Positions 1 to 6,678 of a DNA stretch of 11,473 nt are shown here, piece by piece. How positions within the stretch are numbered: position 1 is the stretch's first letter; each line of letters opens with the position of its first letter. The notes beneath the pieces are model-generated. The model searched no databases, was not told where the DNA came from, and saw nothing but the letters and a program-made list of their open reading frames with translations. This DNA is from Oscillospiraceae bacterium (GTDB lineage Bacteria > Bacillota > Clostridia > Oscillospirales > Oscillospiraceae): assembly GCA_017400415.1 (NCBI GenBank), contig JAFPTE010000255.1, positions 1 through 11,473 of the forward strand, given 5' to 3'. The position numbers and the translations under genes are program-made.

Positions 1-1
1 C

Positions 2-169
2 GTAAGCATAAGGGAGGAGGGGGACCGGGTCATATTCACCACCCGGGGCTACGGCCACGGGGTGGGCATGAGCCAGTACGGCGCAAATCTCATGGCCGCC
101 GAGGGCGCCTCCTGGCGGGATATCCTGGCCTGGTATTACCCCGGCACGGAGATAAGGGCGTTGAAATGA
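2..169 (+). CDS. SpoIID/LytB-domain protein, C-terminal fragment (5' end outside window)
   Basis: The reading frame is open from the window edge and ends at TGA 167-169, giving the last 55 residues. They contain RGYGHGVGMSQYGA followed by MAAEGASWRDILAWYYPGTEI, the hallmark end of the SpoIID/LytB domain. In the family, SpoIID is a lytic transglycosylase that degrades peptidoglycan during engulfment in sporulation. Related SpoIID-domain proteins also act on vegetative cell wall. The catalytic glutamate and any N-terminal signal anchor lie upstream of the window, so true SpoIID cannot be separated from a paralogue. The gene is followed within 20 bases by an intrinsic terminator, so it ends its transcription unit. 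It converges with the ABC permease gene. Confidence 0.9.
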   Translation, partial: VSIREEGDRVIFTTRGYGHGVGMSQYGANLMAAEGASWRDILAWYYPGTEIRALK

Positions 170-186
170 CCCCGCAATATGGAAAA

Positions 187-226
187 CCCCGACTGCCGGG
201 ATGTGCAGTCGGGGTCGTTTTTTATT
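187..226 (+). terminator. Rho-independent terminator between convergent genes
   Basis: A perfect 10-bp stem (CCCCGACTGC at 187-196, GCAGTCGGGG at 205-214) with an 8-base loop is followed by TCGTTTTTTATT. It ends the SpoIID-family transcript. The T tract overlaps the stop codon of the convergent permease gene (TAA, complement of 222-224). Read on the minus strand the same hairpin is followed by only four T residues (complement of 183-186), so it may also work, more weakly, for the permease operon. Confidence 0.9.
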
Positions 227-3200
227 CCTGGCGGTAAAGCCTCTCGGGGGCCTCCAGGGAGGGCAGCCGGGAGTCGATGCGCCACAGAATAAAAAACAAT
301 AAGAGGATAATGGGGAGTATCAAATGGGGTGCTATGGAATCCATGAAAATTGCAAGGGCGAAGAAATATGGGCTGACCTTTGTGGAAACCACGGTCATTT
401 TAAAGAAGTCACTCCACATCGTTGCCATTGAAACGACAATTAAGTTCGGATTTGATTGCTGTGGATAATACTCTGCCAGCGTTTCCAGATACTTGAGATA
501 ATACATATATCCGTAATAGGCAGGGATGGCCAGAAGCAGGTGGAGAGAGCCCAGCAGGGCGTCAATGGTCTTGTCACGGCCCAGCTGCCGCCGTGTGACG
601 CCGCTGCGGTGGTACTCGAAGGCGCTGCGCTGGAGCCGGAACCGCTCCTCCGCTGCCATGCAGGAGCGGACGAAGACAAAGAGTATCACCAGCACCAGGG
701 CCACAAAGCCGTAGATAAGGGCCGCCTGCAGGAACTCCTCCTGCCGTTCCCGGAGAATCTGCACGCTGCTTTGGTATTTTGCACCGTACTGGGTGCAGAG
801 CTTTACCAGCTCATCCACGGTGTTTTCCCTTTCCAGCATGTCGTTGAAGGTGACGGAGAAGTAATTGCTGCCCGGCGTCAGACCCTCGGCCTCTGCAAGC
901 TTTGCCGTGATGGCGTCAGACCCCAGCAGGGCGAACATATAGTTGCTCTCCCAGATATAGCGAATGTTGAAATTGAACGGCACGCTTTGGGATGGAACGA
1001 TTCCGGCAACAGTAACCGGTATGGTGCCGCCCTTGTACTCGATCTCCAGCACGGAGCCCGGCTTGATTGTGTGGCCAAGGGAATCCCAATAGTCGAAGCC
1101 TTCCTCATATTCAAACAGCGTTGTGCCTTCATCGCCTATAATGTACTGCTGGTAATTGGACTTCTTTTCGCCGTCCTCTATGAAAACCCTGCCCTTGAGA
1201 AGGGAGGAGGTCAGGCTCTTGTCCACTGCAAGAATGACCTGCTCTCCCCGGAGGAAGGCCTCATAGTCCGCCGCTGCCGGGTCCAGGTACGAGCTGTACT
1301 CTTTCCAATAGACCTCCGGTGTGCTGCGGGTGACAATCTGATAAAGGGTACGGCGTTCATGGGAGGAGAGTATGGTGCGCATGGCGTCGGTCTTGGTATA
1401 ATCCACGTTTTCGTGGCCGCCGATATCTGCGCCCAGCAGCAGGCTGCCATACAGGGCCCAGAAGGGATCCTGGTCCTTGCCCTCCCAGCGGACCTTGTGG
1501 GTGCTGTCAACCGTATAGCGTTCCAGGTGTGCCACTCCGGGCAGGGAGGATAGCTTTTCAAGCTGTTCAAAAGGCAGCATATAATCAAGACTATAGTTAT
1601 TCCAGCGGTGAGTGCTGGCCTCGGTGGGAGCAAGGCCCTTTGGCCAGTTGGGCGGCCTCTTTGTAATGGGTATTCGGGTTGCATAGGAGCCGGCGTTCCC
1701 CTGAATCGTCCCTATAAAGGACCCCTGGTTACGGAGGCGGATATAGGCCCGGCCCTTCTGGTAGATGTTCGTGGCGGAGACCAGCAGGACCACCGCAACC
1801 GCAATGCCCACAAGGCTCATGAAGATGCCGGAGAGCTGGTTCGTTATCCTCCGGCGGCGGAGAGTCTCCCGGAAGCCCAGATAGGGCCTTGCCCGCTTCT
1901 GCCTGCGGAGAGAGCGGCGAAGAATGCTCTTCTCGGCGGCCTTGCCCAGGGATTTCTGCTTCTCCGTTATGCCCCGGCCCGCAAAGATGATGAGAGCCGC
2001 CAGAAGCGAAATTGCCAGGGTGGCCGTCAGGCTCAGGAGTATGACGCCGAGAGTTCTGAAAGAGAACACGAAGAAATAGGGGATTTTGACCATGAGCGAC
2101 ACCGCCAGCACCGTCAGCAGGGCGGCGCCGTAGGAGATTACGAGAGTGACGAGAGCGGCGGGGACAGTGCTCAGGGTGCACTCATAGGCCGCCATGCGCC
2201 AGACCTCACCGGCTGTGGCGCCGATGGTCCGCATACGCAGGAAGAAGGGACGGCGCTTGTTCAGGTAGGAGGCCATCAGATAGGCCACGATGCAGGAGCC
2301 CAGAAGAATCAGCAGCACCGTCATGGTCCGGTACATGGTGGGGTTGCCCCAGAAGGGGTTATTGAAGGCCTTCAGATTTGTGCTCATCCGCTCTGCCGCC
2401 TCGGGGGTCATGGGGTACAGGCCGGAGCCGTCCTCAGAATTGGAGGTCTCGGCAATGAGCTCGTTCAGGTACCGGAGGGAGGTATCCCAGATCCGCTCCT
2501 CCGGCAGGGAGGTGCTGAAATTGTAGAAGCGCACCGTGTCCCGGCTCATCTGAAGGGAGTCAAACTCCTCCCGGCATACGATGGCGTTGGGCAGGTCCGG
2601 GACGGACCAGCGGGAGCTGTACCTGTCGATGGTGCCCACTAAGGTGAAGGTGACCGGGTAGAGCTCCACCATCCAGTCCGCTTCCGTTGCGGTAATTTCC
2701 TGCTCCGGCATATCTGTGCCGATATTGATGGATATTCCGCCCTCCTGGGAGGCCAGGAAGCGTTCCAGGTACTTGCGGTTAAGAGCCTCCCGCTGGAGGG
2801 TGTCCGGGTCGTAGGTCCTGGCCAGACAGAAGGTTATCTCCTGGCCCAGCTCGTAGCTTTTGCCCAGAGCCTCCAGGGTGGCCAGCTCCATGGCAATCTC
2901 CCCGGGCTTTTCCGGCAGACGGCCGGAGTAAAGGGAGATGCGGTTTCGCTGGGCAAATTCCGCCGTGAAGGAGCCGATGCGCCTGCCGTTCAGAGCGCCC
3001 CGGCTGTAGGAGGCCAGGAGCTTGTCTGTAATCTCGTCCGGCTCCGGCTGGGTGTATAGGAAGGAGCCCCGCTGAATCTGGCCGGTCTCCGCAAGCTCGG
3101 AGAAGCTGCCGAAGGTGGCCTCGTCCGGGGCGGCGGTGAGCCAGGTGCCGAAGCTGCGGTAGTTAAGCTCCATCTGGCAGCTGTTCATGTTGTCCTGGAA

Positions 3201-3320
3201 AAGGAGCATGAAGGTGATGAAGAAGACCGCCAGGCACATCATGACCTTCAGCCTGCGGACCTCCTTTTTCCGCCTTTTCAGACCAAGAAGAAAAAGTCGC
3301 CAGCCCTCACGCATGGTCAC
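222..3320 (-). CDS. Large FtsX-like ABC transporter permease
   Basis: This 1032-residue protein is the membrane partner of the adjacent ATPase. It has a first helix near residues 25-42, a large extracytoplasmic domain (about 45-330), helices near 332-352, 380-408 and 422-448, then a fifth near 498-518. A second large outer domain (about 520-865) and three more helices near 868-887, 918-942 and 990-1014 follow. MacB-PCD-like text appears at residues 132-162 (SGRLPEKPGEIAMELATLEA). Cytoplasmic FtsX motifs occur twice: LRMRTIGATAGEVWRMAAYE (361-380) and YHRSGVTRRQLGRDK, so this is a duplicated FtsX architecture. Such permeases usually couple ATP hydrolysis to mechanical work or extrusion rather than import. 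The start is GTG, with AGGAAGG six bases upstream and a GTGA overlap with the ATPase stop; an ATG two codons in is the alternative. Its neighbours suggest a role in envelope stress or peptide-antibiotic response; the substrate is unknown. Confidence 0.88.
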   Translation of the reverse strand: MTMREGWRLFLLGLKRRKKEVRRLKVMMCLAVFFITFMLLFQDNMNSCQMELNYRSFGTWLTAAPDEATFGSFSELAETGQIQRGSFLYTQPEPDEITDKLLASYSRGALNGRRIGSFTAEFAQRNRISLYSGRLPEKPGEIAMELATLEALGKSYELGQEITFCLARTYDPDTLQREALNRKYLERFLASQEGGISINIGTDMPEQEITATEADWMVELYPVTFTLVGTIDRYSSRWSVPDLPNAIVCREEFDSLQMSRDTVRFYNFSTSLPEERIWDTSLRYLNELIAETSNSEDGSGLYPMTPEAAERMSTNLKAFNNPFWGNPTMYRTMTVLLILLGSCIVAYLMASYLNKRRPFFLRMRTIGATAGEVWRMAAYECTLSTVPAALVTLVISYGAALLTVLAVSLMVKIPYFFVFSFRTLGVILLSLTATLAISLLAALIIFAGRGITEKQKSLGKAAEKSILRRSLRRQKRARPYLGFRETLRRRRITNQLSGIFMSLVGIAVAVVLLVSATNIYQKGRAYIRLRNQGSFIGTIQGNAGSYATRIPITKRPPNWPKGLAPTEASTHRWNNYSLDYMLPFEQLEKLSSLPGVAHLERYTVDSTHKVRWEGKDQDPFWALYGSLLLGADIGGHENVDYTKTDAMRTILSSHERRTLYQIVTRSTPEVYWKEYSSYLDPAAADYEAFLRGEQVILAVDKSLTSSLLKGRVFIEDGEKKSNYQQYIIGDEGTTLFEYEEGFDYWDSLGHTIKPGSVLEIEYKGGTIPVTVAGIVPSQSVPFNFNIRYIWESNYMFALLGSDAITAKLAEAEGLTPGSNYFSVTFNDMLERENTVDELVKLCTQYGAKYQSSVQILRERQEEFLQAALIYGFVALVLVILFVFVRSCMAAEERFRLQRSAFEYHRSGVTRRQLGRDKTIDALLGSLHLLLAIPAYYGYMYYLKYLETLAEYYPQQSNPNLIVVSMATMWSDFFKMTVVSTKVSPYFFALAIFMDSIAPHLILPIILLLFFILWRIDSRLPSLEAPERLYRQE

Positions 3321-4006
3321 ACCTGGCCTTCCTGGCCGGAGACGCAGCCGTCCCGTATGGTGATGATGCGGTCGGCGTAGGCCGCCAGGCTCTCATCGTG
3401 GGTGACCAGGATGATGCACTGCCGGTACTCCTCCTGGCAGAGCTTCAGTATCTTCGTAACGTGGAGGGAGTTTTCCGAGTCCAGGTTGCCGGTGGGCTCG
3501 TCCGCCAGTATAACGGCGGGCTCAATGGCCAGAGCCCGGGCGATGCTGACCCGCTGCTGCTCGCCGCCGCTCATCTCGTGGGGGAACTTGTCCCGGCAGT
3601 GGGAAATGCCCAGATTCTCCATAAGTGCATCAATCTTCTCCGGGTCCTCGCTGCGGCCGTCCAGGTGGATGGGGAAGACGATGTTCTCGTAGGCAGTGTA
3701 CTCCGGGAAGAGGTTGTAGTCCTGGTGTATGAAGCCTATGCGGCGGCGGCGGAACCGGGCCAGGTCGGCGTCCTTCAGGGCGGAGACCTTCTCCCCCTCA
3801 ATGTAGAGCTCCCCGCTGTCGGAGGGGTCCAGAGTGGCCAGTATGCGCAGAAGGGTGCTTTTTCCGGAGCCGCTCTTGCCGATTATGGCGGTGAACTGGC
3901 CCCGGCGGAAGGAGATGGTGGTCTCCTTGAGAGCGTGGACCGGCTTGTCGCCGGGGTAGGTGCGGCTTATGCCGCAGGCCTCCATTACTATATCGTTTTC
4001 AGGCAT
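3317..4006 (-). CDS. ABC transporter ATP-binding protein, LolD/MacB type
   Basis: This 229-residue nucleotide-binding subunit has all the expected motifs: Walker A GKSGSGKST (43-51), Q-loop FIHQDYNLF (Q95), signature MSGGEQQR (145-152), Walker B VILADE (165-170) with catalytic E170, D-loop GNLD and H-loop VTHDE (H203). The length and the text SGGEQQRVSIARAL and DEPTGNLDSE are typical of the LolD/MacB/BceA group, whose members pair with FtsX-like permeases. It acts as a dimer on the cytoplasmic side of the permease encoded immediately downstream, whose GTG start overlaps this stop. The ATG start has GGGAG about ten bases upstream. A 60-base gap with its own candidate promoter and a direct repeat separates it from the kinase gene, so it may be induced separately from the regulator pair. 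Confidence 0.95.
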   Translation of the reverse strand: MPENDIVMEACGISRTYPGDKPVHALKETTISFRRGQFTAIIGKSGSGKSTLLRILATLDPSDSGELYIEGEKVSALKDADLARFRRRRIGFIHQDYNLFPEYTAYENIVFPIHLDGRSEDPEKIDALMENLGISHCRDKFPHEMSGGEQQRVSIARALAIEPAVILADEPTGNLDSENSLHVTKILKLCQEEYRQCIILVTHDESLAAYADRIITIRDGCVSGQEGQV

Positions 4007-4038
4007 TCAGGCAGTCTCCCTTCGTTTTTTCTGAGCCC

Positions 4039-4071
4039 AGTATACACCGGAAATCTTACAGGAAGCTTACA
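4039..4071 (-). promoter_or_regulatory. Candidate response-regulator-controlled promoter of the ABC operon
   Basis: On the plus strand CTTACA occurs at 4055-4060 and again at 4066-4071, a perfect hexamer direct repeat with an 11-base period. On the transcribed orientation it reads TGTAAG-N5-TGTAAG. Ten bases downstream is a TATACT -10 element (complement of 4039-4044), while no good -35 hexamer lies at the usual distance. Direct repeats with about one helical turn of spacing and a weak -35 are the normal pattern for promoters activated by OmpR-family regulators, and one is encoded just upstream. The distal copy overlaps the stop codon of the kinase gene. Assignment to that regulator is inference. 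Confidence 0.55.
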
Positions 4072-5212
4072 CGGAGCGGCTTTTCAGGGAAAAAATCGGG
4101 AAAACCGCCCGGGCCTCCACGTATCCCGCCGCCGGGGACGTGAGCTCCAGGGTGCCGAAGTGGCGGGAGATTATCTCCCGGGCAAGGCTCAGACCTATGC
4201 CTGTTGAGGTGCCGTCCTCCGCCCCCACGGCGTAGCGCTCCATGGAGGCCGGGTCCGGGGCCTTCTCCGCCGGGTTCAATACGGTCACGGTAAGCTCCCG
4301 GTCGCTTTTTTCAAGGCGGACCGAGACCCGTCCGCCCGGAATGCAGTGGCGCCGGGCGTTTGATATGAGGTTATAGAAGGCCTCGAAGAGCCGGGCCCGG
4401 TCCCCGAAAACGGGGCAGTCCTCCGCCTCCTCCAGGTGTACTTCCGGCCCCGCCTCCGGCAGGGCGGCGGCTGCATCCCGCAGAACGTCCCCCAGGTCCA
4501 GCCGCTCCTTTTCCAGGCGCACCAGGTCGTGCCGCAGCCGGGACAGGGTCAGAAGGCTTGTGGTGTAGCCCTGTATCCGCTCCAGACTCTCCCGGGCGTG
4601 GCCCAGCCGGTCCGCCGTGGGGCCCAGAGACTCGATAAGGTCCAGATTCAGCAGTACTCCCGCCGCAGGATTCTTTATCTCGTGGGCCACGTTTTCAACG
4701 TAGAGCCGCAGCTCCTCCTCCCGCCGGCCGCTTACCTCCCGGACCCGGCGGTTCTCCTCCAGCACCAGGGCGATGAGCTCCTCCCCGGGGGCCGGGACGA
4801 AAGAGGCGCCGTTCAGGGCAAGGCGCACCCGGTCCCGCAGGTCCTTCTGACAGCGCTCCCGGTCCCGGCGGGCAAGAAACAGCACCAGCCCGGCCCCCAG
4901 GGGAAAGAGAGCCGTTGCGAAAAGCAGCAGAGCCAGAAGGGCAGGGGGCAGCACGGCCCCGGAAAAGAGGCTCACCGTCCGCTCCGCCAGGGCCAGGTCC
5001 GGCGGCGACTCAGGGTCCCCGGCGGGCTCATATTCAAAAAAGCTCCGCATGTACTCTCCTGCGGCCTCCGGGTCCCGGGCCTGGATGGACTGTATGAAAA
5101 GCTGCTGGCCCGCCCGGGCTCTGTGGACCAAAAACAGCAGCAGAAAGACGCACCAGAGGAAAAACAGTACCCCCAGCACCGCCAGAGCGGGGGCAAATGG
5201 CTTTTTCTTCAT
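4067..5212 (-). CDS. Membrane sensor histidine kinase
   Basis: This protein is 381 residues from the preferred start. It has two membrane helices (about 7-32 and 83-113) flanking a short outer loop of roughly 50 residues. The phospho-acceptor H-box is ENVAHEIKNP with H177, the N-box is FYNLISNARRH (N285), and the G2 region is GTSTGIGLSLAREI (334-347). The usual DxGxG G1 box is replaced by NPAEKAPDP. The kinase should autophosphorylate and pass phosphate to the regulator encoded just upstream. Start choice: an ATG at 5227 overlaps the regulator stop (ATGA) but its GGGAG abuts the start with no spacing. The ATG at 5212 has AGGAGG six bases upstream, so I prefer it; the longer form would add five residues (MRRQE). 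The small outer loop suggests sensing at or in the membrane, or through the ABC permease, rather than by a large ligand domain. Confidence 0.9.
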   Translation of the reverse strand: MKKKPFAPALAVLGVLFFLWCVFLLLFLVHRARAGQQLFIQSIQARDPEAAGEYMRSFFEYEPAGDPESPPDLALAERTVSLFSGAVLPPALLALLLFATALFPLGAGLVLFLARRDRERCQKDLRDRVRLALNGASFVPAPGEELIALVLEENRRVREVSGRREEELRLYVENVAHEIKNPAAGVLLNLDLIESLGPTADRLGHARESLERIQGYTTSLLTLSRLRHDLVRLEKERLDLGDVLRDAAAALPEAGPEVHLEEAEDCPVFGDRARLFEAFYNLISNARRHCIPGGRVSVRLEKSDRELTVTVLNPAEKAPDPASMERYAVGAEDGTSTGIGLSLAREIISRHFGTLELTSPAAGYVEARAVFPIFSLKSRSV

Positions 5213-5218
5213 CTCCTG

Positions 5219-5224
5219 CCTCCT
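5219..5224 (-). promoter_or_regulatory. Ribosome binding site that decides the kinase start
   Basis: AGGAGG (complement of 5219-5224) lies six bases before the ATG at 5212 and overlaps the stop codon of the regulator gene. It favours the internal ATG over the one at 5227, and places the two genes in a translationally coupled arrangement. Confidence 0.65.
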
Positions 5225-5916
5225 CATCTCCCGGCCGCCGGGCCCATGGGCAGTATCCAGCGGTAGCCCACGCCCCGGACGGTCTCAATGTAGTCCGCAC
5301 CCCGGTACCGGCCCAGCTTCTTCCGCAGGCGGCTTACCAGAACGGAGAGGGTGTTCTCATCCACGAAGTTTTCCTCAATGTCGTAAAGAGCGTAGAGCAG
5401 ATGCTCCCGCCGCAGGAGCCGGCCGCCGCTCTCCGTAAAGATTTTCAGAAGCCCGGCCTCGCTTTTCCGCAGGGGTATTTCCTCCCCGGCCCGGAAGAGC
5501 CGGCCCTCCCCGGGCACAAAGCAGATATCCCCGCTGTAAAGCTTCTCCGAGACAGGGCCCTGCCGCCTCAGCTGGGCCTCCAGCCGGGCCAGAAGCTCCC
5601 GGGCCCGGAAGGGCTTTGCTATGTAGTCGTCCGCCCCGGCGCCCAGGCCCGCCACCACGCTGTCCTCATCGTCATAGGCCGTCAGAAATATGATGGGGGT
5701 CTTCTCCTGCCGCCTTATCTCCCGACAGAGCTCCAGGCCCGTGCCGTCCGGCAGATTAATATCCAGAAGGCAGAGGCTGAAAAGCCCCGGCTCCGTCCGG
5801 ACACGCCTGGCCTCGCCTAGGGAGCCCGCCGCCGTGACCGTATAGCCGCTGCTCTCCAGAAGGTCCCGGAGGGTCTCCCGCAGGGCCTCGTCATCCTCGC
5901 AAAGAAGTATATCCAT
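5224..5916 (-). CDS. OmpR-family DNA-binding response regulator
   Basis: This 230-residue two-domain regulator has a receiver domain (about 1-118) with acidic residues E7, D8 and D9, phospho-acceptor D52 in CLLDINLPDGTG, T79 in IIFLTAYDD and K101 in YIAKPF. It is followed by a winged-helix Trans_Reg_C domain (about 128-225) with the recognition-helix region ENTLSVLVSRLRKKL and the closing hairpin IETVRGVGYRW. All key residues are present, so it should be phosphorylated by the neighbouring kinase and bind DNA as a dimer at direct repeats. The most likely local target is the CTTACA-N5-CTTACA element before the ABC genes. The ATG start lies about 35 bases downstream of a near-consensus promoter. 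Its ribosome binding site is weak (GGCGG about ten bases upstream), suggesting modest translation. Confidence 0.95.
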   Translation of the reverse strand: MDILLCEDDEALRETLRDLLESSGYTVTAAGSLGEARRVRTEPGLFSLCLLDINLPDGTGLELCREIRRQEKTPIIFLTAYDDEDSVVAGLGAGADDYIAKPFRARELLARLEAQLRRQGPVSEKLYSGDICFVPGEGRLFRAGEEIPLRKSEAGLLKIFTESGGRLLRREHLLYALYDIEENFVDENTLSVLVSRLRKKLGRYRGADYIETVRGVGYRWILPMGPAAGR

Positions 5917-5950
5917 AGGTCATTTACCGCCTTAAATCATTGATGAGCCT

Positions 5951-5979
5951 ATTATAACCCAAAGAAACGCCCGTTTCAA
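5951..5979 (-). promoter_or_regulatory. Sigma-A-type promoter for the regulator/kinase genes
   Basis: On the minus strand TTGAAA (complement of 5974-5979) and a perfect TATAAT (complement of 5951-5956) are separated by exactly 17 bases. Transcription would start about 27 bases before the regulator ATG. No copy of the CTTACA repeat is visible here, so basal expression looks constitutive. Confidence 0.85.
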
Positions 5980-5985
5980 TAGATA

Positions 5986-6014
5986 TAAAAATCCCCGGAG
6001 GGAACTCCGGGGAT
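5986..6014 (-). terminator. Rho-independent terminator after the seven-helix protein gene
   Basis: A perfect 10-bp stem (ATCCCCGGAG at 5991-6000, CTCCGGGGAT at 6005-6014) with a GGAA loop is followed on the minus strand by TTTTTATATC. It begins five bases after the stop codon of the gene at 6019-6669. It insulates that operon from the regulator promoter immediately downstream. Confidence 0.9.
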
Positions 6015-6018
6015 CATG

Positions 6019-6669
6019 TCAGCGGGGGCTTTTGCGGAATACGCTCCGCAGGAAGGTGATTATAAGGAGAATGTAGCAGACGGTTTTGGGTAGCATGAGC
6101 ATGCCCAGAATGGGCGCCGCACCTGCCCCCACGGCTACGGGAATGTAGAAAAGGAAGCTCAGAAGTATATAGAGCCACACGGGGCGGAAGAGGCGATCCT
6201 CCCTCCGGGTCTCCCAATATGCATAGCAAACCAGGGCGCCAAGGCATACGAAGGGCACGTTGCGAAGAATGCCCCAGAGCATATCGGACCGGTTTTCCAG
6301 CCAGCCGTTCTGGGGGGAGAGGCACAGGAGAATGCGGCAGGCCGTCAGGGCCCATACGCAGAAAAGAACGCTCCTGGGCTCCTTCCGGCGGAACAGGTCC
6401 AGCCAGATATAGAACATGAGCACATAGAACAGGGTCATGGTGACGGAGGTGATGAGCTTGCCTATGCCCAGGGCGGAGGTGAAGTCAGCCTCCACGAAGT
6501 AGTTCAGCACTCTGGGCACCAGGTGAAAGGCGTCGCCGCAGCCCAGTATCAGGGCGGCCAGACCCATGAGCCGCTCCGTCCGGTTCCGGGCCTTTATGAG
6601 AATGATGACGCCTGCCCCGGCGGCAAAGAGCAGATAGAGAATGTCAAAGACGGATTCGCCGTATTTCAT
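6019..6669 (-). CDS. Seven-helix integral membrane protein of unknown function
   Basis: This 216-residue protein is almost entirely membrane-embedded. Helices are predicted by eye near residues 7-25, 32-50, 68-90, 99-117, 132-150, 163-182 and 186-207. Loops are short and basic (KARNRTER, FRRKEPRS, WETRREDRLFR) and should mostly face the cytoplasm. Conserved-looking polar residues sit inside helix ends, notably GCGDAFHLVPRV (43-54), with an Asp, a His and an Arg that could form a site. I do not recognise the family by name. It starts nine bases after the stop of the peroxidase-fusion gene with AAGGTG just before its ATG, so the two are surely co-transcribed. Its role could be linked to that redox protein, for instance as a membrane partner or sensor, but nothing in the sequence proves this. 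Confidence 0.8.
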   Translation of the reverse strand: MKYGESVFDILYLLFAAGAGVIILIKARNRTERLMGLAALILGCGDAFHLVPRVLNYFVEADFTSALGIGKLITSVTMTLFYVLMFYIWLDLFRRKEPRSVLFCVWALTACRILLCLSPQNGWLENRSDMLWGILRNVPFVCLGALVCYAYWETRREDRLFRPVWLYILLSFLFYIPVAVGAGAAPILGMLMLPKTVCYILLIITFLRSVFRKSPR

Positions 6670-6678
6670 CCCGTCACC

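Noticed and set aside
456..1553. A 365-codon plus-strand frame opposite the permease
   Set aside because: It is antisense to a coherent FtsX-like protein, has no start context and no motif. Similar frames at 1608-2642, 3398-4207, 4436-5266 and 5197-5820 fail for the same reason.
4037..4050. Imperfect palindrome CCAGTATACACCGG as an operator
   Set aside because: It matches its complement only imperfectly and coincides with the -10 element; the nearby direct repeat is a far stronger signal.
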